Source of the DNA: Pelodera strongyloides
Lineage: Eukaryota; Nematoda; Chromadorea; Rhabditida; Rhabditidae
Assembly (NCBI GenBank): GCA_036852015.1
Contig: JAANDG010000273.1
Location: 121,353 to 185,352 of the forward strand
Length of the DNA stretch: 64,000 nucleotides
Direction: 5' to 3'
Shown piece after piece: positions 43,444-53,070 of the stretch; position 1 is the stretch's first letter, and every line of letters starts with the position of its first letter. Under the pieces are notes generated by a model. It did no database searches and was not told the origin of the DNA. It saw only the letters and a program-made list of their open reading frames with translations. Made by a program: the position numbers and the translations under genes.

Positions 43444-43840
43444 AAGTCAAAATACTATGTATCTTGGCCTAGTTTGTGATTAGCACAATCTTGAATTCAG
43501 TGTACAACTTGGTATAAGGTGGAGTCATAAATTTGCCAGGCTATGCTAGACTAGGTCACGTGGAGGATGGCCACTGTAGATCATCCGATGTTCACGGACA
43601 TGGAGCTGAGCGGATGTCAACCGCACATCTCATAGTCCAACTAACATCTTGGATGCTACATTGCTCTCGACGAATCGACCTCACTAAAGAAACAGAATAA
43701 TTACTGAGTATTAATATTTTGCGTGCTGTGTTATTTGGAATGTTATTTGGAAAAAAAAACACACTCAGAAACTCTTTCATTGCAAAAAGAATAGGTGTAA
43801 ATAACAGCGAAATACAATGATTAGGTCAGGTTCATAAGTA
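42329..43840. other. Intergenic region with CT-rich microsatellite
   Basis: No supported exon. A (CT)n tract runs from about 43369 to 43440. The flanks are AT-rich and unremarkable. Confidence 0.5.
43369..43440. repeat. (CT)n microsatellite
   Basis: About 70 bases of nearly pure CT dinucleotides with two CCCTCTC interruptions near its start. Confidence 0.95.
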
Positions 43841-44086
43841 AGCTTAGCATCACTCTCCCAGAGTAACGGAGGTGATATCAAATCACCTCCCTGTCCGAGT
43901 GATGCACATCCCTACCAAAGCACATGATCTATTCAAGGCGTTGCCCTCCACTGTGAACAGAGCACCCAAACGGATCGAGATAGCTCTCTCAGAGTAATTG
44001 AGGTGAACCAGTTCACACCACTGGCCCGAGCAATCAGGAATTCCGATCGGGAACACTCTGCCCACGGTAGTGATTAGCGCAACTAG
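43841..44086. repeat. Paired-hairpin repeat element, left copy 1
   Basis: Begins AGCTTAGCATCACTCTCCCA and ends near CACGGTAG. It contains two nested palindromes. The first has an outer stem GCATCACTC/GAGTGATGC and an inner stem GGAGGTGAT/ATCACCTCC. The second has the same AGAGTAAC-GAGGTGA-TCACCTC core, slightly decayed here. The same element recurs four more times in this array. Confidence 0.9.
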
Positions 44087-44671
44087 TTTAGAATGAAGGT
44101 GGCTTTAGGATACAAAAACGATAAACTACTATCGGATGCCTTATCCACTATTTGCAATGACAGAGTTGTCCAGCATCGCAGAGGGCCCAGATTTTCGTGC
44201 AGGAGGTGGGAGCAGAAAGACGTCTCGGGGGTGTAAGCTGATCGCAACGATGACAGCAGCGTTAGACCTGAAGTGAATATCATAGAAAATCACTAAGAAA
44301 TCATAGAAATGAAATCATAGAAGATCTTAACCATTAAGCTCAGGACAGGTAAACTTCTCTCAGGAGAAACTAATTTGAGAAAAGTATGATGTACCTCCCC
44401 ATACCTTATGCTACGGCATCACCATTTCCTGGGCTATTGACTGGAGCATACATGCGACATCGATCCAACCTCTCTGTCTCCCTCCAATCCACCTCTGCGA
44501 AGGCTTGGCGACAGTCAATAACGATGACAATGAACACAGACGTGACCTGAAGTGAAGATAAGGAAAAATGTCCAATTTCGAATTTTCAATTCATTTATAA
44601 AGAAAGACTTGTGCAACACAATTACAGAAAAAGAGAAATATAGAAATACTATGAATAGATTATATGCAGAG

Positions 44672-44890
44672 GTAAGTTTAGCATTACTCTCCCAGAGTAA
44701 CGGAGGTGATATCAAATCACCTCCCTGTCCGTGATCCCTATCAAAGCACATAATCTATTCGAGGTACTGCGCTCCACTGTGAACAGAGCACCCAAACGGA
44801 TCGAGATTGCTCTCTCAGAGAACCAGTTCACCTCACTGGCCCGAACAATCAGGATTACCTTTTAGAGAACGATTTGCTTACGGTAGTCAA
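44672..44890. repeat. Paired-hairpin repeat element, left copy 2
   Basis: Same element as at 43841. The first palindrome keeps GGAGGTGAT/ATCACCTCC but has lost the outer 3' arm, and the second palindrome has a deletion of its first inner arm. Confidence 0.88.
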
Positions 44891-45019
44891 TGCACTTACG
44901 AACAAAAAGGTCTTTAGTAAAAAGAACACAACTAGATATATACAAGCTAGACAAAATGAACGGAAGTAAGAGGAAATATCGGCGCACCAATAGAAGTTTG
45001 ACAAAGTATCTAGCTATAC

Positions 45020-45265
45020 CTTAATAACCGGCAGAGCTCCACTGTCGTTTGTTCTCTGTAAAGTATCGGCCGCCGTATTTACACCAACAGAGGCTCCCAT
45101 CAGGACGACGTTGGAGCAGCTGACGTCGTAGAGGAGCACTTCCGGATTGGAGACTAACATAGCAGAGATATTCATTAAAAGACCGAGAGCCTTCCCGCCA
45201 TACTCCGGACCTCCCAGGAAATCTCGGGAGAGGCGGTATTCTACAGCAATCACCTCAGAAACGGC
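45020..45265 (-). CDS. Arylacetamide-deacetylase-like exon (GASVG variant)
   Basis: An open exon of 82 codons with a good acceptor (TTCACTTCAG) and donor (AAG-GTATAG). It reads AVSEVIAVEYRL, then LLYDVSCSNVVLMGASVGVN and TAADTLQRTND. These match the strand beta5 (VVSVDYRLAP) and nucleophile elbow (VVLMGDSAGGN) of arylacetamide deacetylase/HSL-type serine esterases. The elbow is G-A-S-V-G, so the serine is kept but the usual oxyanion-side Asp and Gly are changed. Upstream and downstream coding exons with the HGGG motif, the acid and the His were not found, so this is a fragment of a degraded or very divergent gene. Confidence 0.6.
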
Positions 45266-45426
45266 CTGAAGTGAACATAATAACAAATGTGTTAAATTAA
45301 GAATTAGTTTCGTTATGATAAAGACATGCTCACTGAGAACAAGTCTACCATTAAAATACACCTACAGCAAAAAAAAATATATATGAAAAAATATATCAAC
45401 ACTATGAATAGATCATGTGTTGTGGC

Positions 45427-45666
45427 AAGCTTAGCATCACTCTCCCAGAGTAACGGAGGTGATATCAAATCACCTCCCTGTCCGAGTGATGCACTTCCCT
45501 GCCAAAGCACATAATCTATTCGAGGTACTGCGCTCCACTGTAAACAGAGCATCCAACACGGATCGAGATTGCTCTCTCAGAGTAACTGAGGTGAACCATT
45601 TCACCTCACTGGCCCGAGCAATCAGGAATACCGCATGGGAACACTCTGATCACGGTAGTCATTCGA
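45427..45666. repeat. Paired-hairpin repeat element, left copy 3
   Basis: Complete copy. Both nested palindromes are intact: GCATCACTC/GAGTGATGC with GGAGGTGAT/ATCACCTCC, and GATTGCTC/GAGCAATC with GAGGTGAA/TTCACCTC. Confidence 0.92.
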
Positions 45667-45739
45667 GCAGATATTTGTGAAAAACTGAATTAAAAAACTA
45701 TAAAACTGCTTATCCGATATGAAGCATTTCGGAGGTCCA

Positions 45740-45942
45740 CTATTTCGTCTTCGCTGCTACCGCCGAGGCCAAGTTTTCACCAGAAGAGTCACCCATCCGG
45801 TAGACCATGTTTCAACGCAAGCAGTTGAGCGACGAGATATCCGTGAAGCAGCTGAGATCCTTATCTCAGGCCTCCAGTTCCACCGGGGATAATATCGCCA
45901 GAGCAAGGCGATATTCGCCACCGACGACGACATCCTCAGACC
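45740..45942 (-). pseudogene. AADAC-like exon remnant with intact GDSSG elbow
   Basis: After the shared CACTTCAG acceptor the reading frame gives SEDVVVGGEYRLALAIL, hits a stop, and resumes in another frame as RMGDSSGENLASAVAAKTK followed by a stop. The GDSSG matches the esterase nucleophile elbow best of all copies in the array. The frameshift and deletion between the two blocks, plus the early stop, make it a pseudogene. Confidence 0.65.
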
Positions 45943-46093
45943 TGAAGTGAACAACATATGACAAACAATCATACAATTAAGCAGGGAATAATCCACACAT
46001 ATATTTTAGATGTAGATGAGATAGACAAAAATGAATAAAAGTAAGAAGATCGGCGCACCGACACGAAGTTGACAATATATCTAGCAGCTATAC

Positions 46094-46348
46094 CTTAGTG
46101 ACCGGACCAGCTCCACTAACGTTTGTTCTCCGTAAAGTAGTGGCCGCCGCATTTCCACCAACAGAGGCTCCCATCAGGACGACGTTGGAGGAACTGACGC
46201 TGTAGAGGAGCACTTCCGGATTGGAGACACATCCGAGCTCCGAGAGGTTCATGAAAAGACCGAGGAGCCTCGCCATCCACCAGACTTCCCGGAAATACTA
46301 TCTCGAGAGAAAGGCGATAGTCGACACATCAATCACCTCAGAGACGAC
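46094..46348 (-). pseudogene. AADAC-like exon copy with frameshift (GASVG)
   Basis: Close DNA copy of the exon at 45020-45265 with the same acceptor and donor (AAG-GTATAG). It opens VVSEVIDV, then a frameshift moves the EYRL segment out of frame before LLYSVSSSNVVLMGASVGGN resumes. It is non-functional as an esterase exon unless edited. It is a recent duplicate of its neighbour. Confidence 0.7.
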
Positions 46349-46510
46349 CTGAAGTGAACATAATAACAAATGTGTTAAATTATATAATTTAAGTTTCGTT
46401 ATAATAAACATACCCTCACTGAGAACAAGTCTACCGTTAGAATACACCTTCAGCCAAAAATATATATGAAAAAATATCGCAATACTATGAATAGATCATG
46501 TGCTGTGGCA

Positions 46511-46740
46511 AGCTTAGCAACACTCTCCCAGAGTAGTGGAGGTGATATCAAATCACCTCCCTGACCCTACCAAAACAAATGACATATTCAAAGTGTTGCG
46601 CGCCACTGTAAACAGAGCACCCAAACGGATCGAGATTGCTCTCTCAGAGTAACTGAGGTGAACCAGTTCACCTCACTGGCCCGAGCATTCAGGAATACCG
46701 CTTGGGAACAATCTGATTACGGTAGTCATTCGCGCAACTG
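46511..46740. repeat. Paired-hairpin repeat element, left copy 4
   Basis: Inner stems of both palindromes are intact. The outer stem of the first is damaged (GCAACACTC, 3' arm missing). The second keeps GATTGCTC, but its 3' arm is GAGCATTC. Confidence 0.9.
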
Positions 46741-46940
46741 GTTACAAACAAGAGTGGTTTTAGGAAACAATACGATAAACTATCGCCTTTCTTCACATCT
46801 CCACTATTTGCACTGTCAGGGTCGTCCAATGAAAGGATCAACGCTGCACCGCAGAGGGTGAATTTCTTGTGGTGAGCAATGTCCTTCAGTTCTCCAGGGA
46901 AGCCTCGGGGTAATGTGATCACAACGATGACGTCAGATCT
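46700..46940 (-). pseudogene. AADAC-array exon of unassigned position
   Basis: After a TTCAG acceptor near 46940 the frame reads SDVIVVITLPRGFPGELKDI and continues open to near 46700. It is paralogous to the more decayed block at about 44090-44260 on the same strand. No domain motif is visible, and it is assigned to the array only by its position and its repeated structure. Confidence 0.4.
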
Positions 46941-47089
46941 GAAGAGAAGATCATATACAACGATAATTAAGAAATCATAGAAATGGAAGATCTCTTGTAT
47001 ATAGTTAAAAGATAGGGATCAAGATGAATAAAGGTCGGAAGCAAGATCGGGTAAATCTATCGGTACAACTTTTGACAATGTACATTTAC

Positions 47090-47307
47090 CTTAGCTCCGA
47101 CATAGCTCCACTGCCGTTTTTTAGACCTCCGCACATCGTGTTTACACCGACAGAGTCTCCCTTCAGGACGACATTGGAGGGATGACAGAGAGACACAGTG
47201 AAGAACTGACTGGGAGCCGCGAAGTAAATGCGCAGTCCGAGAACCATCTCGCCATACTCCAGTTGGCACAATGTCGGGGGAAAATAAAGATAGACGATAT
47301 CAACTAC
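47090..47307 (-). CDS. AADAC-like exon with GDSVG elbow
   Basis: Open exon between a CACTTCAG acceptor and an AAG-GTAAAT donor, reading VVDIVYLYFPP, then SLCHPSNVVLKGDSVGVN. The GDSVG elbow is a legal GxSxG. The beta5 segment is divergent from EYRL. It may be a live exon of a diverged esterase or a decaying one; catalytic partners were not located. Confidence 0.55.
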
Positions 47308-47426
47308 CTGAAGTGTGTACCATATAAATAACAATAAGAAAACAGGGACAACAAACATAGCTTGTAGACAATTCTTACATTTGGCTAGAAAGCATAATGC
47401 TCATCATATGAGATGAAACCTTGTAG

Positions 47427-47945
47427 TCACTTGATCGACTGTTGCCGCAACACTTCGCTAGAAAGTATATAAGTGCTCACCATAAGCAAATTCGTCACAT
47501 TATCCTCATATTCAAGGCCCTCTTCTGTGAGCGTAGAAAATTGATCCATCAGCAATCCCATTTCCCTTCGGAACACGGGTGCGTCGAAAGGACCTACATC
47601 ACTGCGTGAGTCCCAACGAAGTGATGAAAGGCATCGGGACATACTCTAGAACGATGCAAATTATTAGCAGAAAATTGACATGCGCAGCACACAATTTTCA
47701 AAGGTTATTCCTGGAGATGTTAACTTTTCTCAGGGACCGCAAATTCGAGTCGACTACGGCACAGCACCACACCACTATTTCTTCGACTAGGATCCAACCG
47801 TTAGAGAGCACCTTGGAGGTTCTGCACAGAGGGCCGAGATCTTCACGATGTAGCAGACGTCCCAGTCGCAATCCTTCAATCCCTCTCTGGAAGTGATGTA
47901 TTGGGGGCAATGCGATAGACGACGAGGGTGAAAACGAACCTGACC
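47427..47945 (-). pseudogene. Degenerate AADAC-like segment (beta5 block) and neighbouring exon
   Basis: Near 47930 the frame reads FTLVVYRIAPNTSLPERD then a stop; this matches the VVSVDYRLAPEHPFP block of the family. The open frame shifts to GIEGLRLGRLLHREDLG and continues to about 47698. A second open block (47427-47642) contains FRREMGLLMDQFSTLTEEGL, with no recognised domain. Stops and shifts indicate decay. Confidence 0.45.
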
Positions 47946-48070
47946 TAAAGTGACCAAAATTTCAGTTCCAATTTAGTTATAAAACAAAGCTACGGAAACC
48001 TTGGAGAAAACTTCTCGAGAAAAAGAACGAAAAATCATCAAAATACTTTGAATAGATCATGTCTTAGGTA

Positions 48071-48315
48071 AGCTTAGCATCACTCTCCCAGAGTAACGAA
48101 GGTGATATCAAATCACCTCCCTGTCCGAGTGATGCACATCCCTACCAAAGCACGTAACCTATTCGAGGTATTGAGCTCCACTGTGAACAGAGCACCCAAA
48201 CGGATCGAGATTGCTCTCTCAGAGTAACTGAGGTGAACCATTTCACCTCACTGGCCCGAGCAATCAGAAATACCGCATGGGAACACTCTGCTCACGGTAG
48301 TCAATGCACAACTAG
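48071..48315. repeat. Paired-hairpin repeat element, left copy 5
   Basis: Complete copy with both nested palindromes; one base change in the first inner stem (GAAGGTGAT). It lies closest to the palindrome axis among the left copies. Confidence 0.92.
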
Positions 48316-48361
48316 ATCAAAGGTAAAAACGGACAATAGTAAAAGAACACAAACAGTTTCT

Positions 48362-48642
48362 CCCTTTTGAGGGACGTGTTTCCACGGACCCACTACTACT
48401 TCTACGCACAATGAAGGTCGCCATGTTTCCTTTGGAAGATTCCCCGCTTAGGACCACCTTGCAGGGATCGACACCGTAGAAGCCGATGCCCATGAAGTAG
48501 ATGAGGGCCGTCTCGCATCGCTCCATTCCTCCTTGGAGTCAGCCACGGAAGTATTGAATGTAGTCGAACACTGAAGGTCAAACGTAGTCGAAGAGCCTGA
48601 ACAACGACATTTTCACTACCACCAATCACAATATCTAAGACC
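48362..48642 (-). pseudogene. AADAC-like exon copy with damaged elbow (GESSK)
   Basis: After the CACTTCAG acceptor the first half is out of frame. The second half reads CETALIYFMG, FYGVDPCKVVLSGESSKGN and MATF. This is very close to the family consensus FYGVDPSKVVLSGESSGGN, but Lys replaces the closing Gly of GxSxG. The clear family match here anchors the identity of the whole array. Confidence 0.65.
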
Positions 48643-48699
48643 TGAAGTGTAGATCACACAACACAAATGATTTTTTATATATAAAGATATCAGGGAGTA

Positions 48700-49121
48700 A
48701 GCTAAACAACACTTGTAGTCATTTTCACGACCTTACTATTAATATGAGAGCACAAACTATTCAAAGGTTCACCTGTCTGTTGGGTGGAGGTAGATGCCCA
48801 TGAATACGGGTTCAGGCAGGATTCTGGACGATCGTGTCCGCAGGTCGAACCCTCTAGCGAGGGACAAGACGATGAAGCGAGTAGGAACAAAAAGAGACGA
48901 ATCCCATCTCGGAAGCCTCGCACTGAGCCAGTCTTATTGAAGCGAGGACAAGGGAATTTCCACCTTCTTGTCATCCAGCAATAAACCGGCAGACAAACGG
49001 ACAGCTTGTTGACGAGATCTGAAACAGTTAGTATAAGCATAAGGTTAAAACAGTCAATAGCACGCAAAAAAGTAGTGAGCCAAAAGTTTTCAGGGACGAC
49101 TTTCCTACCTGAAATCAAAAT
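48700..49121 (-). pseudogene. Left-array upstream exons shared with the right array
   Basis: A TTTCAG acceptor near 49121 opens a block reading RKVVPENFW, followed by an intron-like segment and a second TTTCAG acceptor (near 49021), then a block reading DLVNKLSVCLP in one frame and SAGLLLDDKKVEIPL in another. The right array has homologous DNA at about 52300-52560 and 54370-54640, in mirror orientation. The frame that would continue the protein is broken by stops. It is placed upstream of the esterase exons in the inferred gene order. Confidence 0.5.
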
Positions 49122-49175
49122 AATTGAAAACGTCGCTGGGATCTATATTTGATTAGGCCAAAACTATAAACATAC

Positions 49176-49290
49176 CATGTGGCTTCTACCGATCCTCCTT
49201 TTGGTGTTGGTTAGTAGACGAGCTGACAGCATAATGGAGTTAGGTGATGTGTACAATGATGAGTATTATGCAACCAGCCGTCCTTAAATA
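49176..49290 (-). promoter_or_regulatory. Left-facing promoter and first exon
   Basis: A TATA-like TATTTAAGG (49282-49290, minus strand) is followed by GACGGCTGGTTG and an exon with ATG at 49232 reading MLSARLLTNTKRRIGRSHM, ending at a GTATGT donor (49176). The same arrangement, with TATAAAAGG, is mirrored at 50786 on the plus strand. Conservation of the TATA spacing and donor in both arms supports a true promoter and first exon, though the right copy has lost the ATG. Confidence 0.55.
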
Positions 49291-49829
49291 CCTCCGTTTG
49301 GCGCCAAAATGGACCTTTCGAGAATGATGGCAATTAGCAAAAGAGGTCAATTAAGAAAAGCACCCGAGGCCCTTTGGCCAAGCGCGATAAATTATGGACA
49401 CGTATTCCATTTGTTTAAAGATCAAAGATCGAGATGCATTCACGAACCTACAAATTCGAAAATTCTAACACAGAAAGAAAATTGAGGAAATAATTATGAA
49501 AATTATTGAAACATAGAGTGGGTTCGATAAGTAAAGGAACATCCAAAATTGTTTCGCTTTCGCCTCAAGAGTCTTTGAAATGCATCAAATAAGCAGTATC
49601 ATTGGATTCACGTAAAAAATGGACCCCGAATTTTGAAAATTAGAATTTTGAAAAAAATATTCAGTATGTCATCAGAATCATGCGCCAATCGTATTACGGG
49701 TTTGCAACTGTTTCATAAGTAAAGGGACGCACATGAAAATTAACAGTTATTTAAAAATTAAAGTACAACTTTATTGCATAAATTATTTAGGTTCCTCTTT
49801 GAACAGAAACCCAAACTTGCAAAAAAATT

Positions 49830-49901
49830 CTCCCCGGCCGGGAATTGAACCCGGGTCTCGCATGTGACAGACGCGGATACTCACCACTATACTACCGAGG
49901 A
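49830..49901 (-). tRNA. trnD-GUC: tRNA-Asp (GTC)
   Basis: A full 72-base cloverleaf on the minus strand. The acceptor TCCTCGG pairs with CCGGGGA plus discriminator G. The D arm contains TAGTATAGTGG, the anticodon loop CTGTCAC (anticodon GTC) and the T arm CGGGTTCAATTCCCG. No intron is present and the A and B boxes are intact, so it should be transcribed by RNA polymerase III. Confidence 0.97.
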
Positions 49902-50190
49902 ACCGAAATGCGGAATCGGAACACAGCAGACGACAAAATAGTGACCATGTGTAAAGAAGCGTGTGTGTTGAGCCGGCAAAGTGTGCTAAACAATTGCGCA
50001 GTATTTACGTAGATTGTAATTTTATAATCTGGACATCAAATATCAGCCCGTATTGTTACTATTGCTACCATCAATAAACATAATTACATATATATATATA
50101 TAGATTCAGGTTTACGTTATCGTAAATCATGGTGTTGCGGAAGTTGACAGTGTTTTCCGGATAACATCACTATTAATTTTCCCTGATATG

Positions 50191-50247
50191 TCTTCGGTAG
50201 TATAACGGTGGGTAGTATAACGGTGAGTTCAATTCCCTGCCGGGTAG
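50191..50247 (+). pseudogene. tRNA-Asp remnant lacking the anticodon arm
   Basis: It starts TCTTCGGTAGTATAACGGTG, repeats GGTAGTATAACGGTG directly, then goes into a T-arm-like GTTCAATTCCCTGCCGGG. The 5' half and the T/acceptor end match tRNA-Asp, but the anticodon arm is gone and the D-arm sequence is doubled. Its position mirrors the intact tRNA across the palindrome axis. Confidence 0.85.
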
Positions 50248-50785
50248 AAATTTTTGTCCGATTTTGCTCCATTCGAACAATAAGACTCAACGAGCCTCTC
50301 AGTGAATCTAACACTTTTATGGTTCTCACCCAAAACAACATTCAAAGTTTTACACCATATTTGCAGAGAATCCCACAGTTCAATTTGATGCAAAATTTAA
50401 TTCAAAATATACGATCAATCAGCAGCTTTCGGTTTATGCATGTTTTTTTTCTGTGAACTAGTCATATAAAACACAACACATATTAAAGCCTTCATTCGTG
50501 AAAATTTTAATTTTTGGGAAACCGAGTATTTACTGCTACAGAAACAACACATTTAATATATATTTCAACAATTTTCATATTTCTTTCCTCATTTTTCTTT
50601 CAGCATTAGAATTTTTCGAATTTGTAGGTTGATAAATCTCGGTCAAGTCGTTATATGTACTTTGATCTTTAAACGTTACCGCAATGTATTGCTGTTGGTC
50701 ACAGTGCCTCGGGCTCTTTTCTTAATTGGCCTCTTTTGCTAATTGTCATCATTCTCGAAAGAGTAATTTTGGCGCCAAACAGCTG

Positions 50786-50900
50786 TATAAAAGGACGGCT
50801 GGTTGTTTAATATTCCCATTAACTAACTCCATTTTGCCGCCAATACTATCGCCTGCTCACCAGGAACAAAAGGAGGACTGGACGGAGCCTAAGCCTGGTA
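50786..50900 (+). promoter_or_regulatory. Right-facing promoter and first exon
   Basis: TATAAAAGG at 50786-50794 is followed by the same GACGGCTGGTTG found in the left promoter, then an exon-like stretch ending at a strong GTAAGT donor (about 50899). There is no ATG at the position of the left copy's start, so this arm may be untranslated or dead. Confidence 0.5.
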
Positions 50901-50999
50901 AGTGTGATCGTTTTGGACTTATCGGGCAGAAATTCTACCTAAGTTGTCAGTGTTTTGATTTTTGTTTGTAATGTCGTTCTTCAAAGCGACTATATCTAC

Positions 51000-53070
51000 G
51001 CACTCTTCCCACTGATTATTACCCTCGTCTCATTTTGTTTATACTGCTATACTTATCACATTTACAACTTTACCTCTACCATATCATTCAACTTTCTTAT
51101 ACGTGTACCTTTACTGTATCTTAATATTTAGCATGTCTCTTTCTCTGATGTTGATGCACGGGACCACTATTGAGCGGCTCTGTCTCGTCGAGGAACCGTC
51201 GCAGCAGATATCAGCCATCAGCTACTTGACGAGGCCAGGCTTCTCCATTGAGAACCAAGTCCTCCGACATATTCACGACATCCAGGACGCGGTCACCGAG
51301 ATCGTCTATGAGGACCGCTCATGGACCAAGGACACCTTGGTGGGCTAGATTCAGTTTTAATAATCATAATTTTTCTTATGAGGCGTATCGATCAAAATTT
51401 ATTGTCGCGAACCCATACAGCAGTGACACCCATCTCAACCAACCGTGTCCGGCGCCATCGTTTGGCGCTTATTTTTCCAAGCTTTCTTCAAGAGTCAAGT
51501 GCTTCACTAATCAAAATATATAACTGTAGTCGAATACCCTAAATAGGACATGTTTTGAAATGGGTGACACAATGGCTCGGGCCGGCCTTCTCCGAGAGAG
51601 CAATTGTGCCCTGTTTTAAATACATGCCCCCGCGTGGGCGCACGCAATAGCTGCTCCGAGTTGACCGGGTGACTCCGAGCGAGCGATTTAGAGCCGCTAG
51701 GGCGCGCTTTCTATTTGGGGTATTGGGTTACACTTATATTTTTTGATTTTTGGAGGACTGGGCTCTTGAGAAAAACTTGGAATCTCTAGGCTTTAGTTTA
51801 GGCTCTAGATTTTAGGAATAAATTTTTTGAATTTGCGTATTTTGTGAGTTTCAGTGACTTTTAATTAAATATTTGATTATCTAAAGCTTATTTATATTAT
51901 GTTGACCCTCGATTTGGAATTTGAATGTTTTTCTTCTTTCTGGCTAATTTAGGTCCCTTCACTTCGAAGAAACGCTGGAAAATATACGAGGATTATTATG
52001 TGGCGCGGATGAAGACCAGCGAGAAAAGCGAGGGTTTCCAGCATGTCCCTTGATTGAAGTGTAGTCGAATTCTTCGTCTGGACGCTGCCCGATTGTCTCA
52101 TCAACCTTCGCGGTCCGTCATAATTCGGTAATTTTTACTGCTGCTGATTTATTTCAAACTCACGGGGGCTGTGTTCGTAAGTAGGATAAGTAGGCAATAA
52201 GTAAGACAATTATGCAACGCTGTGCTGGTGTATTGAGAGTTCGATGCGCGCAAGGCGCTAGAACCTACTGGTCAATGTACAACGGTGTTTTGATATTGGT
52301 TTGTAAAGTCGTTCTTCAAAATTTATGGCTCTATGCCTTTGTGTGTAATATTGACTGTTGCTTAAACTCAATGTTTCAGATCTCGTCAAGCTCTCCGTTT
52401 CTGCCGGTCTTCTGCTGGATGACATGAAGCTGGCAATTTGACTACAATCGGGCAGGCTGTTCGGATTCCCAAGAGGCGGCTTACTTCGCTGTGCTACTTC
52501 TCGCTTTCGTCGGCTTGTTCGTCCACAGACCCTTGCTAGAGGAGCCGTACAAGGTAATTGAGCTGCGATATGTCCTCACCCGTATCGTGTCCCCATCGGG
52601 GTCATTATAATACATAAGTAACTTATCGAACCAATACCTTCAGCTGTTAATTGAGGGTATGCCAGGTTTCTGAATTATTTGCTTGATGTTGATGATTTCA
52701 TTAACACGTAGCGTAGAAAACTCGGTTCCTGTATATCGGTCTAACATTTGGCTTACGTTGGGCGCTCTCACCCTCGCCGTACCGTTTACCTTACCATTGT
52801 ACAGTGTCCGCATAATTCGTGACTGTCTGCTGGGAACTAGGACCACCAAGAGGAGCACACGGACCACCGGATACCTGACGATGTCCAGGCCGGTGGGATC
52901 GCGGCCGAACTCCTATCTGCAGAGGGCGCGGTCATTTCATTCTACATGAGCTACGGACATTTTATTCTGCAAGATCTACGGACATTTGGTGAGTTCCAGA
53001 TATAACAAGTTACCATTCTGAGAAGCATATTTTTTTCGAACAAAGTGACTCACGTAGTCAAAAAAGCGAC
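51000..53070 (+). pseudogene. Right-array tandem unit 1
   Basis: First of three roughly 2-kb direct tandem units (period about 2,070 then 2,000). It holds an open block at 51133-51348 (MHGTTIERLCLVEEPSQQIS), the GC-rich hairpin element (51528-51771), an exon-like block at about 51955-52052 (FTSKKRWKIYEDYYVARMK) and a block homologous to the left array's upstream exons (52380-52560). No complete gene can be built; frames differ between units. No domain was recognised in the unit-specific blocks. Confidence 0.55.
51528..51771 (+). repeat. GC-rich hairpin element, right copy 1
   Basis: Contains CAATGGCTCGGGCCGGCCTT and CTCCGAGAGAGCAATTG, which fold on each other, then a second block with GCTCCGAG and CTCCGAGCGAGC. 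Read in reverse complement, its first half matches the left array's GATTGCTCTCTCAGAG and GGCCCGAGCAATC. It is therefore a mirror-oriented relative of the paired-hairpin element. Confidence 0.85.

Larger units (their letters stand above)
49262..50818. repeat. Large imperfect palindrome centred near 50,038
   Basis: The left arm 49262-49513 aligns in reverse complement to 50563-50818 with about four of five bases identical, including TTTGGCGCCAAA-type, TTAATTG, GATCTTTAAAC and CGAATTTGTAGGTT blocks. The tRNA-Asp (49830-49901) and its broken partner (50191-50247) are also mirror-placed: the tRNA 3' ends are each about 316 bases inside the arms. The whole region is therefore an inverted duplication with a decayed middle. 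Divergent promoters sit at the outer edges. Confidence 0.88.

Noticed and set aside
43883..44065. Minus-strand frames crossing the paired-hairpin repeats, some also open in other copies
   Set aside because: The frames start and stop differently in each copy and cross the palindromes; no splice sites frame them. The shared sequence is explained better by the repeat element.
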